From Manihot esculenta (lineage: Eukaryota > Streptophyta > Magnoliopsida > Malpighiales > Euphorbiaceae): a DNA stretch of 64,000 nt. The notes below the pieces were generated by a model. It was given only the letters and a program-made list of their open reading frames with translations. It was not told the DNA's origin and did not search any database. The DNA lies in the NCBI RefSeq assembly GCF_001659605.2, contig NC_035170.2, forward strand, positions 21,033,190 to 21,097,189, given 5' to 3'. A program made the position numbers and the translations under genes. This document shows positions 43,985 through 56,477 of this stretch, piece by piece (the stretch's first letter is position 1; every line of letters begins with the position of its first letter).

Positions 43985-44734
43985 CCAGTAACAAGGAGCA
44001 AAGCTAAGAAGTTTGAAACAGTTATGAACTTACACATTCAAGAACAAGTAACACAAGAATTGACTAAACTTGCCATTGCCAAATGTCTCATGGAGCTTGA
44101 AGATATACCTAAGCTACTCACCTTGCTTGAGGTGTGCAATAGAGATGGCGATGCCTAATTTATTCAGCATTGTTATGATAGGCATGCTATGTTTTATTAT
44201 TTAAACACTTGCTTTATTTTGGTTTTGTTTGGACTTGTATTCTGCCCATATTTTATCTTTTAAGTTTTAGAGTGTTGGACCATATCTTGGGCTTATGTTT
44301 TAATACTTATGAGTTTGATATGTTATTTTAGTGTGTGACTGGGCTTAAGCCTTATGTGTGGTTCAGCCAGACCTAAGAAGAGTGTCTTAGAGTGTCTTAG
44401 AGTTTTATTTATTTTTTTCTTACTATATAAGGATAAGAAACACCTGTAAGAGAGAACTTTTGAATCAAAATTTTCAAAATCTTCTTCATGTCTCTGGCGT
44501 GTACTACTTTGAGTGAGAGTGAGGATTTGCTTTCATCAATTGTATCAAGAATCTTGGCTAACTTATCAACTATTCATTATGGCGTTTGTCGGATTCTCAT
44601 CTAAATCTTTCGATCATTGGTGTTTCAACTTCTCTAACTGTGGGGTGCCATAGGAGGTGGGTTTATCAAATTTTTAGATTCCACATCTACTCATGTGTGT
44701 GGGTTTGCGGCTTGTGCCATAAGATTTCACGTCA
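43985..44734 (+). repeat. 5' LTR of B (5' end missing)
   Basis: Matches the 3' LTR from about 70 bp inside its start onward. It contains the open stretch TRSKAKKFETVMNLHIQEQ (43990-44155), a ctatataagg TATA-like site near 44424 and the terminal cacgtca. The LTR start is replaced by the end of element C. Confidence 0.85.
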
Positions 44735-45711
44735 GTTGGTATCAGAGCCAAAGTGAGGTAAATTCTGATTTACCTTAGGTTCTAGGATTTTTTTGAGTTT
44801 TTCTTTTTTTCTTCCTTATTGAATTCGATGAAGATTCCTTGTATCCATAGCTACACTTTTTTATTGTTTGAATCGTTATCTAATCTCATTTTTAGAAGAC
44901 AAATTTGAAATTTACAAAAAAAAAAAATTCCAAGGATTACTCTTATTTGGCAAAAAAACGTCTTTGCCTTATTTATCTTGATCTTAGCCGAAATTGTGAC
45001 GTGCTTCCTATTTCATCTATATTACCTAATCTTTCTCAATTGATGGCTAAAATTTATAGGAGTCAATTTGAATTTTGAATTGAATTGAATTTAGATTAGG
45101 AGACAAAAGAAATTTTGCATATTTTCTAAAGTGCACATTTAAGGTAATTGTATCTAAATTGATTTGGTATCAAATCCTTCTTTTAAGATCAAAAATTCGG
45201 CCATAGTGCTGTTGTTGAATGAAATTTTAATTTTCTGATTCTATTAATGGGGTTTTGATACTTGCCTTTTAGGGTAGATTTAAATAGTTCCATATTTAAT
45301 TTGCTTTGAAGTGAATTAAATTCAAACTTTTTGTCTAGATTCATTTCCATTTGAATTCTAAGTTTCTATTTTTTTTTATTTGAGTTTGCTTTTGCTTTCT
45401 TGACATTGCTAAAGTACTGTATGCTTGTATTTATACTTTAGGTGATAATTTTCAAGTAGCACAAAACCTTGTTCGTGTGTTACTTTCTAAATTGTCGTTT
45501 TTTCTTTCTAATTTTTTTGCGTGCTTCCTTCTTTCTTTATGTTTTCTTCTTTGTTTCTTTAAACACACCTTCTGGTTAGTTGGTTGACCTTAAATTCTGA
45601 AGTGCAATTGAAGAATCAGCAAAAGAGTGATAAGAGTGCAAACACTTGAGTACTTTTATTTCTAACACCATATTTGCTAGCTCTATTTGTTCTTTATTGA
45701 TTTAAGGCAGG

Positions 45712-46951
45712 ATGAGTAAAGACAAGAATGTGGTGGATAGTACTGATGAAGTGAATCGGACATGGGTAATGATTATAAGCTATTTAAGAAGTCAGTTAGT
45801 GGTGAATTTCAAAGGCTCAATGGGGCTCTTGAGAGGATGATCGAAGCTGTGGAGAGTTTAAAAGCCTCACGGGCTTCCACTTTTACAAGAATGGCTCATA
45901 AAATTCTTAACCTCAATAGACCACAAGTTTGGGAACCTCAAGTCCGAGGTGAAGTTGATGATACAAAAGATAATGTTGGACAAGAAAAGGGAAGAGGTGA
46001 AGTTCATGGAGGTAATAGAACTAGTGTTGGGTGGAATAGAGGTGGAGATGCTAGACTTGGCCGAAATGATGATGAGACCAAGACTTACCAAACCAACACA
46101 ATTGATGGTGACTTGAGCTCCATAAAGATGAAAGTCCCTGAATTTAAAGGGAACAACAATGCTGAAGAGTATATTGAATGGGAGAGAAAAACTGAGCAGA
46201 TATTTAAGTGTTATAACTGTATTGAGGAGAAGAAGTCTCATATCACTATTGTTGAGTTCACAAGTTATGCTTCTTTCTAGTGGGATCAATTGAAATCCAC
46301 TACGAGGAATAAGGGCTTAAGGGCAGTTCTACCATAGGAATATTTGAAAGAGTTAATACTTTAAAGATTCATTCCTTCACACTATTATAGGGATTTGTAC
46401 AACGAGTTGGCAAGACTAGTGCAAGGAGGGAAGAGTGTGGAAGAATACCACAAGAAGATGGAGATGATGATGGCTCGGGCTCATATTGAGGAGGATGAAC
46501 ATATGTTGATGTCTAGGTTTCTAAGTGGTCTTAACCACTACATTGCTGAAGAACTTGACATGTACTAATACAATACTATGGAGGATATGGTTGATAAAGC
46601 AATGAAAATAAAAAGGCATCACAAGGGTAGAAATAACCTTAAAACCACATACAACAAGTCCTCAAATAGTCGTGGTGGATTTTAAGGCTGTAGAAGTGGA
46701 GAAAAGAAAGATTACAAAAGCCCAATCCAAAGAGGCAAAGATGCGGTCTCTACTAACGAAGGACCTTCTCAAGGGAATAACAAGCAACAATTAGGTAATT
46801 CTAACTCTTCTACCCCTAGTAGAGATATAAAACATTTTAAATGCTTGGGAAAAGAACATATTGCATCTCAATATCCTAATAAGAGAGTTATGATAACAAC
46901 TGTTGATGCAGGTGTAGTGTCTGATTCCGATCATAATGATGATGAGATGAT
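45712..46951 (+). pseudogene. Degenerate gag of B
   Basis: The first ATG is probably 45712 (MSKDKNVVDS), with a frameshift into the longest open part at 45762-46280 (LFKKSVSGEFQRLNGALERM). A premature stop at 46278-46280 splits the Gag core, which goes on as WDQLKST, YRDLYNELARLVQGGKSVEEYHK and later parts with more stops. The zinc knuckle (KCLGKEHIASQYPNK) has lost two of the expected cysteines. Confidence 0.8.
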
Positions 46952-49900
46952 TTAGATGTGTTTGTTGATAATGTGTTGCTTGCTGAATATGGTGAGATAT
47001 TTATTGCTAGGCATGCTTTGAATATGCAAGTTAAGGAAGAAAGCCTAGAACAACGAGAAAATATATTTTACATTAGGTGTTCGATTAATGAGAAAGTGTG
47101 TACTCTCATTATTGATGAGGGTAGTTGCACAAACGTGGCTAGTGTGTATATGATGGAGAAATTGAGCTTGGCTTCTATTAAATACCCTAAGCCATAGAGA
47201 TTGCAATGATTGAATGATTGTGGTGAGGTTAAGGTTACATGCTAGGTGGTTATACCATTTTCTATTGGTAGGTACAAGAATGAGATTTTGTGTGATGTGG
47301 TACCTATGCAAGCAAGCCATATGTTGTTAGGTAGGCCATAGCAATATGATAGAAAGGTGCAACATGATGGGTTTAATAGCAAATACTCCTTCACTAATAA
47401 AGGAAAGAAGGTTATACTCGCTCCTCTATCACCTCAATAGGTATATGCTGATCAAATAAAGATGCTGGAGAGGGAGAGGGAGGCTTCGACCTTGGCTACA
47501 AAGGGGAGTGAGAGTTCATGTTTTGTGGAAAAATTGAGAGAAAAAAGTAAGTTTGAGAGTAAAGAGGCCAAAAAAGAATCACGACCAATAAATAGTCCAT
47601 TGGTGAGAAAAAAGACGCAAGAGAGGAGGGAAAAATATACATTTTATGTGAGAGCGAGATAGGTTAAGAGTGTTATTTCTTTAGGGCAGCCCGTGTTGCT
47701 TATAAGGTAAAGGAAATTTTATTTGTTGATACTGATATTAACCTTTCTTCTTTACCTTCTAGTTTTATATTTATGTTGCAAGAATTCACTGATGTCTTTC
47801 TAGATGAGCTACCTAGTGGATTGCCACCGTTGAGAGGGATTAAGCATTAGATAGAATTCATGCCTGGTTCTATCATCCCAAATAGACCATCTTATCGAAG
47901 CAATCCAATGGAAACAAATGAGATGTAAAGGCAAGTTGACGAGCTTATGGAGAAGGGATTGGTGAGAGAGAGTTTAAGTTCATGTGTTGTTCCTATGCTG
48001 CTTGTTCCAAAGAAGGATGGCACTTGGCGAATGTGTGTTGACTGCAAAGCAGTTAACAAGATCACAGTGAAGTACAAGCATCCTATACCTCTGCTAGATG
48101 ATATGTTGGATGAGCTTCATGGTGCCAGGTACTTTACTAAAATTGATCTTATAAGTGGATATCATCAAATTAGGTTAAAACCTGGTGATGAATGGAAAAC
48201 TGCATTTAAGATGAAGTATGGTTTATATAAATGGTTAGTTATGTCTTTTGGTTTGTAGAATGCACCCAGTACGTTTATGAGGTTGATGAACCATGTGCTC
48301 CGTGCTTACTTGGAAAAATTTGTAGTTGTTTATATTTTGATGATATCTTGCTATATCAAGTCTCTCGATGAACATATTGAGCATGTTACGTTGATTTTGC
48401 AGGTTTTGAGACAAGAGAGCTTGTTTGCTAAACTTAAAAAATGTACCTTTTGTATAGATAGACTTGTTTTCCTTGGTTTTGTTGTGAGTGCACAGGGAAT
48501 TGAGGTAGATGAAGAGAAGGTGAAAGCTGTAAAGGAGTGGCCTATCCCTAAATCTATTTCAGATGTGAGGAGCTTTCATGGCCTTGCAAGCTTTTACAGG
48601 AGGTTTGAGCGGAATTTCTCTACTTTTGCAACACCACTCACAAGAATTATCAAGAAGGAAATTGAGTTCAAGTGGGGAAAGGAGCAACAGAAAGCTTTTG
48701 ACTGCTTAAAAGGAAAATTAACATCCGCTTCTATATTATCTTTACCTAACTTTGATAAAACTTTTGAAATTGAGTGTGATACTTCTAGTGTAGGTATTGG
48801 GGCTGTGTTGATGCAAAAGAAGAACCAATAGCCTATTTCAACGAGAAGTTGAATGGAACACAACTCAATTACTCAACCTATAATAAGGAGCTGTATGCCT
48901 TGGTGAGAGCACTAGACGTGTGGCAACACTATCTCTTGCCTAAGGAGTTTGTGATACATATGGATCATGAGTCTTTAAAGACTTGAAGGGACAAGGCAAG
49001 TTGAATAAGAGGCATGGTAAGTGGATTGAGTTTATTGAACAATTACTATGTGTGATTAAGTATAAGTATGGGAAAGACAATGTGGTTACAGATGCTTTAT
49101 CTAGGAGGTATGCTTTAATTAATGCTTTGAGTTCTAAATTGCTTGATTTTGAGCATGTTAAGGACTTGTACATTAATAATATTGATTTTGGCAATGTGTT
49201 TGTGGCTTGTAAGCATGGAGCTTTTAACTCTTTTTATAAGCATGACGGTTACTTGTTTAAGGGTAAGAAATTGTGTGTGCCTAGATGCTCTATACGTGAT
49301 TTGCTTGTGCTTGAATCTCATTGTGGGAGTTTGATGGGGCATTTTGGAGTACATAAGACTTATGAAACTTTATTTGAGCATTTTTATTGGCCTTCTATGT
49401 GCAAAGATGTTGCGAAAGTGTGTGCTTCTTGTATTAAATATAGACAGGCAAAGTCTAAGTCTATGTTTCATGGTCTTTATATGCCTTTACCTGTTCCTAA
49501 TTCACCTTGGATGGATATTTCTATGGACTTTGTGCTTGGCTTACCTAGGACTAGACATGGTAGAGATAGCATATTTATTGTTGTTAACAAGTTTAGCAAG
49601 ATGGCTCACTTTATTCCTTACCATAAAACTGATGACACCATCAATGTAGCTGACTTATTCTTCTGGGAAGTGGTTCGACTTCATGGAGTGACAACGATAA
49701 TTGTGTCAAATAGAGATGCAAAGTTCCTTTTGCACTTTTGGAAAGTATTGTAGGGTACGTTGGATACTAAACTCTTATATTCTACTATTTGTCATCCACA
49801 GACAGATGGCCAGACAGAGGTGGTGAATAGAACTCTTGGTACCTTGCTTAAAGCTATAGTGGGTAAAAATTTGAACACTTGGGAAGATTGCTTGCCTTTC

Positions 49901-50387
49901 ATTGAGTTTGCATATAACCATAGCATACATTCTTCCATAGGGTTTTCTCCATTTGAGCTTGTTTATGTTTTTAACCCACTGATTGTACTTGATCTTGTTC
50001 CCTACCTTTATATGAGCTTGCTAATTTAGATGGTGCTAAAAAGGCAGAATTGGTGAAGTCCTTGCATGAGAAGGCTCCATCTCACATGGAGAAGAGGAAC
50101 AAGGTGTATGCTGATAGGGCAAACAAGGGACAGAAGAAAGTGGTGTTTATTCCTGGTGATTGGATTTGAGTGCACTTCCGAAACTAACGGTTTCCAAATC
50201 AGAGAAAGAATAAATTGGACGCTCGTGGTGATGGTCCATTTCAAATCTTAGAGCGAATCAATGACAATGCCTATAAAATAGACTTGCCATGTAAGTATGG
50301 GGTTAGCGTTATCTTTAATGTGTCTGACTTGTCTCCTTTTGACCATGTTACAGATTTGAGGACAAATCTTTTCGAGAAAGGAGGGAA
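46952..50387 (+). pseudogene. Degenerate pol of B (protease, RT, RNase H, integrase)
   Basis: Protease carries IIDEGSCTNVAS near 47110. RT follows in two pieces (47947-48258 with [14 protein letters not shown], and 48277-48831); a frameshift disrupts the catalytic YFDD block near 48330. Partial RNase H lies around 48770-48990. Integrase has an HHCC region (about 49315-49450) and a core from 49500. The central aspartate context reads VSNRDAKF where related proteins have SDRD, and a stop at 49751-49753 splits it. The tail includes NVSDLSPF near 50310. Nothing here should be active. Confidence 0.85.
50352..50387 (+). other. Pre-PPT hairpin and polypurine tract of B
   Basis: A 7-bp perfect stem (agatttg / caaatct) with loop agga at 50352-50369 is followed by gagaaaggagggaa directly before the LTR. 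Arrangement and spacing resemble A2 and C although the stem sequence differs. Confidence 0.8.
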
Positions 50388-51197
50388 TGATACGAACCAG
50401 CAAGCACAATCACATGAGAATCAAGAGAGCAAGGATCCGTTGGTGCTTCCTAGTGGACCACTGACAAGGAGCAAAACTAAGAAGCTTGAAGTAGCTATGA
50501 ACTTACATATTCAAGAACAAGTAACACAAAAATTGACTAAACTTGCCATTAGCAAATGTCTCGTGAAACTTGAAGACACACCTAAACTACTCACTTTGCT
50601 TGAGGTGTGTAATGGAGATGGCGCTGCCTAATTTATTCAGCATTGTTATGATGAGTTTGCTATGTTTTATTATTTAAACAATTGATTTATTTTGGCTTTG
50701 TTTGGACTTGTATTCGGACCATATTTTATCTTTTAAGTTTTAGAGTGTTGGGTCATGTCTTGGGCTTATGTTTTAATACTTGTGAGTTTGATATGTTATT
50801 TTAGTGCGTGATTGGACTCGAACCTTGTGTATAGTTCGGCCAGGTCTAAGAAGAGTATCTTAGAATTTTATTTGTTTTCTCTTTACTATATAAGGATAAG
50901 AAATACTTGTAAGAGAGAACTTTTGAATCAAAATTTTCAAAATCTTCTTCATACCTTTAGCGTGTACTGCTTTGAGTGAGAGTGATGATTTATTTTCATC
51001 AATTGCATTAAGAATATTGGCTAATGTATCAACTATTCATTGTGACGTTTGTCGGATTCTCATCTAAATCCTTCAATCATTGGTGTTTCAGCTTCTCTAA
51101 GTGTGAGGTGCCATAAGAGGTGGGTTTATCAAATCTTTGAATTTCATATCTACTCGTGTATGTGGGTTTGCAGTTTTTGCCATAGAGTTCCACGTCA
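50388..51197 (+). repeat. 3' LTR of B
   Basis: Begins tgatacgaaccagcaagc and ends ttccacgtca. The upstream frame runs into it to a stop at 50629-50631. A TATA-like ctatataagg lies near 50887. It matches the solo LTR split by A2 and the 5' LTR of B. Confidence 0.9.
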
Positions 51198-51205
51198 ATA
51201 AGGGA

Positions 51206-51640
51206 TACTTAGATGACTCTAATCTTTTATTACCTCACACTAGGAACCCTTCCAAAGGATAAATTGAAAGCTAAAAAGCTAATCATAAAAGTTTCAAACT
51301 ATGACATAATAGATAAATGGATGTATAAAAGAGTATATCTTCAACCGTGGTTAAAGTGCGTAACTCAGGAGGAGGGTATATGTAACCTTCATGAAATTCA
51401 TAAAGGGATATGCGGCAGTCATAAGGAGGCTCGGACAATCGCAAAAAGGCATTTAGGCATGGTTTATTCTGGCGCACATCAATAAAAGATGCAAAAAGGT
51501 TGGTTAAGTTATGTGTTCTATGCTAAAAGCATGACTTCATCCCACACACTCCACCGAAAGATTAACAGTAATCAGTAACTCATGATATTTCTTTCAGTAG
51601 AGTATTGACATTCTAGGTCCATTCTCACATTTTGGACATG
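51206..51640 (+). pseudogene. Fragment of a further Gypsy pol (RNase H end to integrase)
   Basis: The open stretch 51213-51485 ends GICGSHKEARTIAKRHL, a pattern like the integrase zinc-binding region. Frameshifted pieces after it read KHDFIPHT and IDILGPFS (near 51610), typical of the step into an integrase core. It differs from A and B. No LTR is found; the right border is unclear. Confidence 0.6.
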
Positions 51641-52030
51641 ATTGAGTAATAAAAATGTCAAAATAATTAATAAACTATTTTTCTTAACAACATATACATT
51701 AGTGATTTTTTTTTTAAAAGTATTTTTTAATTTTCAAGTCTTAATGCCAAATAAGTTATTAATAGTAAAATAAATTTACTAATTAATCTATGTAATATAA
51801 ATAAATTTATTAATTAATTTTAATTTTAAAATATGTATTTATACGATCTTAATATATTATAAAATTTATTAATTAGACTTTCGTACTAGCTGCTAAATTT
51901 CCCAACCAAATTAGCTATTCTTACATGTGATTGGGCCTTTGAAATGAACAACCTAGCCCAATCCAATGGCTATTAACACAATATAACTGATTCCCCAAAC
52001 TTTGGCGGCCTTTCCCCCCTTTTCCTTCCC
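51641..52030. other. AT-rich intergenic sequence upstream of the polymerase gene
   Basis: Long A/T runs and no coding potential from 51641 to about 51950. The base composition shifts towards C/T-rich sequence just before the TATA box, as expected of a plant promoter. No other element is recognised. Confidence 0.6.
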
Positions 52031-52038
52031 ACTACTCT

Positions 52039-52048
52039 CTATATAAAT
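52039..52048 (+). promoter_or_regulatory. TATA box of the polymerase kappa gene
   Basis: The sequence tctatataaatac lies about 75 bp upstream of the start codon, after a C/T-rich stretch. The spacing predicts a short 5' UTR of about 45 nt. Placement is by motif only. Confidence 0.6.
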
Positions 52049-52118
52049 ACACCAGTCGCGCTTTCCCTCTCCTCGTGGAGAAAGCTTTTTGAATCAGAAC
52101 CAGCAGGAACAGTCGGAG

Positions 52119-55100
52119 ATGGAGAAGAGTGAAACGACGTCGTCAGGAGAAAACCCTAGGCCATGGCATTCTTATCACACTGTTTACACTAACGCTAAAG
52201 CAGGTAATCCGCTATTTTTGCATTCCGGGAGTCCCAAATCTTCCATTAGTGGAAACCCAAATTGACTTTGCAATTTTGAATTTCCAATGAAGTTTTTGAG
52301 ATTTTACTGTGTTGTGATTGTTTTTTAGGTATGGAGGGAGTCGACAAAGAGAAAGTGCAGAGAATAGTGTATGAGATGAGCAAAGGATCAAAGTATTTTG
52401 AGAATGAGGAAAAGAAGGAGGCTTATATGAGGCAGAAAATTGAGACCATGCGTGCCCAGTGCGCGAAGCTCACAGCGGCTGATGTATCTCATTACCAGAT
52501 GGTAAAGCTGAAGAGTTCTATGCACTTTTGTTATATATTCACCATTAACTTTCAACTGTTTTGGGTTATGAACTATTATGATGCGTTTAATGTTGCAAAT
52601 TGTTAAGAAATGCACTCACTTGGGTCTTATGCCAAATGTGCGAATAGGGGTTTACTCTGATTTGTACTACCTTCAATTCTTGAGTTTTAATAAATGCCAC
52701 TTTCTTGCAATGTATCACAGGTGGCTGATAAAAGAATTGTAGAACTAGAAACCACACGAGATCTTTCAAGGATTTGGCTACATGTTGATATGGATGCTTT
52801 CTACGCTGCTGTTGAAACATTAAGCAACCCTTCTTTAACGGGCAAGCCAATGGCTGTTGGAAGTATGTCCATGATCTCCACTGCCAATTATGAGGTGTGA
52901 ACTGCTCAATGTAATTCATATGAATATCATGGAACTCCCGAATGATCATAGCGTTGTGTTGCAGCATGTTTACGTTTAAAGTCTAACTGCATGCATCTCT
53001 GATTCGTTTATTCAAATTTTACTTGAATGCTTCTTAAATATGCTCTAGGCAAGGAAATTTGGGGTTCGTGCTGCCATGCCTGGATTCATTGCACGTAAAT
53101 TATGTCCAGAATTAATTTTTGTTCCCACAGACTTCAACAAGTACACTCATTACAGCAATTTAACTAGGAAAGGTTGGTTTTTGTATTTCTAATACATATT
53201 ATACAATGTAAGTTGTTGTATGCAAATCTTTGACAGTACATACTCCTTTGTAGTTTTCCAGAAATATGATCCGCATTTCATGGCTGCTAGTTTGGATGAG
53301 GCGTATCTTGATATAACTGATGTCTGCAAAGAAAGGGGTGTTACTGGTGGAGAAGTATGCTGATGCATATTATTCTCCATTCTTTTACTGATCCTGTCTT
53401 AGAATGCATTGACACACCTTTCTGTTTTATGTGACAAGGTTGCCGATGAACTCAGAACCAGAGTGTATGAGGAAACTGGTCTAACATGTAGTGCTGGAGT
53501 GGCTCCAAATCGTTTACTTGCAAAGGTTCAGCCAGCAGTTCTGTTTAATATGCTTGCAACTTATCTTGCATGTAACAAATATTCGGTGGGTTTTCATTTA
53601 TTTTGAGAGTGGAGGGAAAGCATGGAAAGAAGTTATGGTAGTAACATCTACAATAGAATGAATAGCTTTATTAGATTGAGACTTAAAGAGATATCTTTTG
53701 ATGGTAGATTTACTAGACAGCAGGTTGGTGGGAATAGGCTGTTGTGGTCAAATGTAACGGGATTTATGTAAAAATTGCAAGAGAATATGGAGGATATTCT
53801 GTTTAGGACCACATGTCCAAGAAGTGAAACAAGCTTAACCATGGGTGGCAAATTGGTTAGGAGTTGAAATTGAGCTGATTTTAGAAATTTCAGCAACAGC
53901 CTATTAGTCACATTTACATGAGAGGTTTACATTTAATTTTAGCCTTGAATCTTGAATATATCACCAGAAGTGACTTTATTGTCATAAAGCTAAAGGGGCT
54001 TTTATTTGTATGATAGACATGCACTTGCCTTTCATATGTCGTGCCGCAGAATAGTCAACATTAGGTTAAGGAACTATAGAAACTTTCAAAACCTTTTTTT
54101 GTTTTTGGTGTTTACTACATGTAGAGCAGAATTTTTCTTAAGATTATATGCACTTGTCTGTATGTGTATTACAGGTTTGCTCAGATATAAATAAGCCCAA
54201 TGGACAGTTTGTTTTACCAAATGATTGGATGGCTGTCATGACATTCATATCATCACTTCCTATACGGAAGGTATATCTTACTGGTTCACTTTAAGTGATG
54301 TGCATCCACTTCTTTTGAAGACAATTCACAAGGACTTTTTAAATATGATTACAAAATTCATAGTTTGATTTTCTCTCTGATTTCATTAAATTTTGTGCAG
54401 ATTGGAGGCATTGGTAAGGTCACTGAACATATGCTGAGGGATGTTTTGGGAATTAATACGTGTGAGGAGATGCTGCAGAAGGGTGGGTTTCTCTGTGCAC
54501 TATTTTCTCGCTCTTCAGCAGGTTAGTGCATTGGGTGGATTTCTCCCTCTCTCTCTCTCTCTCTCTCTCTTGGGTTGTCACACTGAAATCCTATGAAAAA
54601 ATGCGTCATATGAAGGTAGTAAGATAACAAGTAGGGATGGCAATGGGTAGGGTACCCGCAAAATTGAGAGTACCCAAACCAAACCCGAATCCGATTATAT
54701 GTAAAATTCCCGAATCTGTCTCAAATCCGTTTAGTATTTTAATTTTAATACCTTTATCCGTTCCAAATCCGTTTAGCAATACCCGCACAATACCCGAACC
54801 CGACCGAACCTGATTTTTTTACTTAAATTCAATGACAAAAAAGTTAAAGATTTGGATATTATAACCCAAATAACAAACCTGAATTAGGAAATTTAAATAT
54901 ACTAAAACAAAATAAATATATTACAAATTCATTATAACACAACCATTAATCAATTATCTATCCAACATAAAATTTGTTCTATTTTGAACAAATGAAATGT
55001 TCCAAAATTTCATTAAACTACATTGATCGAACATAAAATATATTCAATTGGCCATTTCAATCTCCAATATCAAATTGTGCTTGAAAACCTTCAAAAAAAA

Positions 55101-56442
55101 ACAAATACAGAAAACATAGATTGTAAATCAAGTCCGAGAACTTAGCAATAATTTTCACAAAAACTATCTGTAGGATATGCACAACCCAGCAGTAGAAACA
55201 TTGGAGAAATGCTCAAAGACACGAACCAGGTGGATTACATAGAGGGTACTTAGGATTTATAATCTCTTCACTACATCAAATATCATGCTGGTAAATTAAC
55301 ACATATTTTTCTTAAAGGGCATGGAATATGATAGTATTAACATATTTTAACGGCAACTAAAAAGATCTTGATTATCAGATTAACAGTAACCAAATAACAA
55401 ATAATCAGATAATCAGATTAATAATCCATAAATTCTAAAAATCTTTAATAGCAACTTTTAGTCCATAAATCAGATTAATAGTCCATAAATTCTAAAAATC
55501 AACAGTGTTACAGTAACCAAATAGCAAATAATCAGATTTTTTACCAGTATCCAAATAATCAGATTAATAGTCCATAAATTCTAAAAATCTTTAATAGCAA
55601 CTAAAATTCTTTACCAACATGCACATGAAAGATCTTGATTATCAAAAAATTTGATTGCAAACCTGAAGAGAGTTCCGGTCAAAGAAGATATCGCTGACGC
55701 CGATTGGGGAGAGGAGGCAAGGGTTGTCTCCGGCAGTCGTCAGTGAAGTGGGGGAGAGAAGCGTCAATTGGAAAGAGTAGATGTCACTGACTGGGGAGAG
55801 AGAGGGAGATGTTGCCGAAGCCGACAGGGGAGAGGGAAGAGTTGTCTTCGACTGGAAAGTGGGAGATGTCGCCACAATGGAGAGAGAGAAGGAGATATCG
55901 CTGACTGGGGAGAGAGAAGATTTATTGTCGACTGGGTAGAGAGAAGATTTGTTGTCGACTGGGGAGAGAAAGGAGACGTCGCCGGTGCCAACTGGGCTGC
56001 CGGCACTCGTCAGTGAAGTGGGGGAGAGAGGCGTTGACTAGGAAGTGGGAGATGTCGCCGACTGGAGAGAGAAGGAGATATCGCTAACTGGGGGGAGAGA
56101 AGATTTATTGTCGCTGGAGAGAGAAAGGAGATGTCGGTGCCGACGTCGATTGGAAATTATGGGAAGGGAAGCGGGGGAGAGAGGCGCCGACGGAGAGAGG
56201 GACTCGAGTAAACTAATCCCGAATCCTACTCGAACCCGAGACGGGTAAAATTTTTCAAACCCGAATCTGACCAAATCCATTTTGTAAAAACCCAAATCCG
56301 TCCTAATAGGGTTTGGGCGGATTGGGTACCCGTAAAAACCCGCCCGTCTGCCATCCATAATAACAAGTGAGAATGGCCTTGAGATAATAGCAACAATTAC
56401 TACAGAAAATAAAATGGATCAGGGTTGTACTGTTTATACGTG

Positions 56443-56477
<35 letters not shown>

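Larger units (their letters stand above)
43985..51197 (+). mobile_element. Old, coding-defective Ty3/Gypsy element of family B
   Basis: The 5' LTR is truncated (43985-44734, abutting C) and ends atttcacgtca. PBS is 44737-44748. Gag and pol remnants run to 50387, then hairpin and PPT 50352-50387 and 3' LTR 50388-51197 (810 bp, tgatacgaacc to ttccacgtca). The coding part has many stops and frameshifts. No chromodomain is visible, and pol sequences are unlike A2 (for example IIDEGSCTNVAS and [16 protein letters not shown]), so it is a different lineage. The left target duplication cannot be checked because C removed the LTR start. Confidence 0.9.

Noticed and set aside
55642..56358. Ser/Pro-rich open frames in POLK intron 8
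   Set aside because: They lie inside the hAT element and are caused by gagagag/gtcgactg blocks; no transposase similarity.
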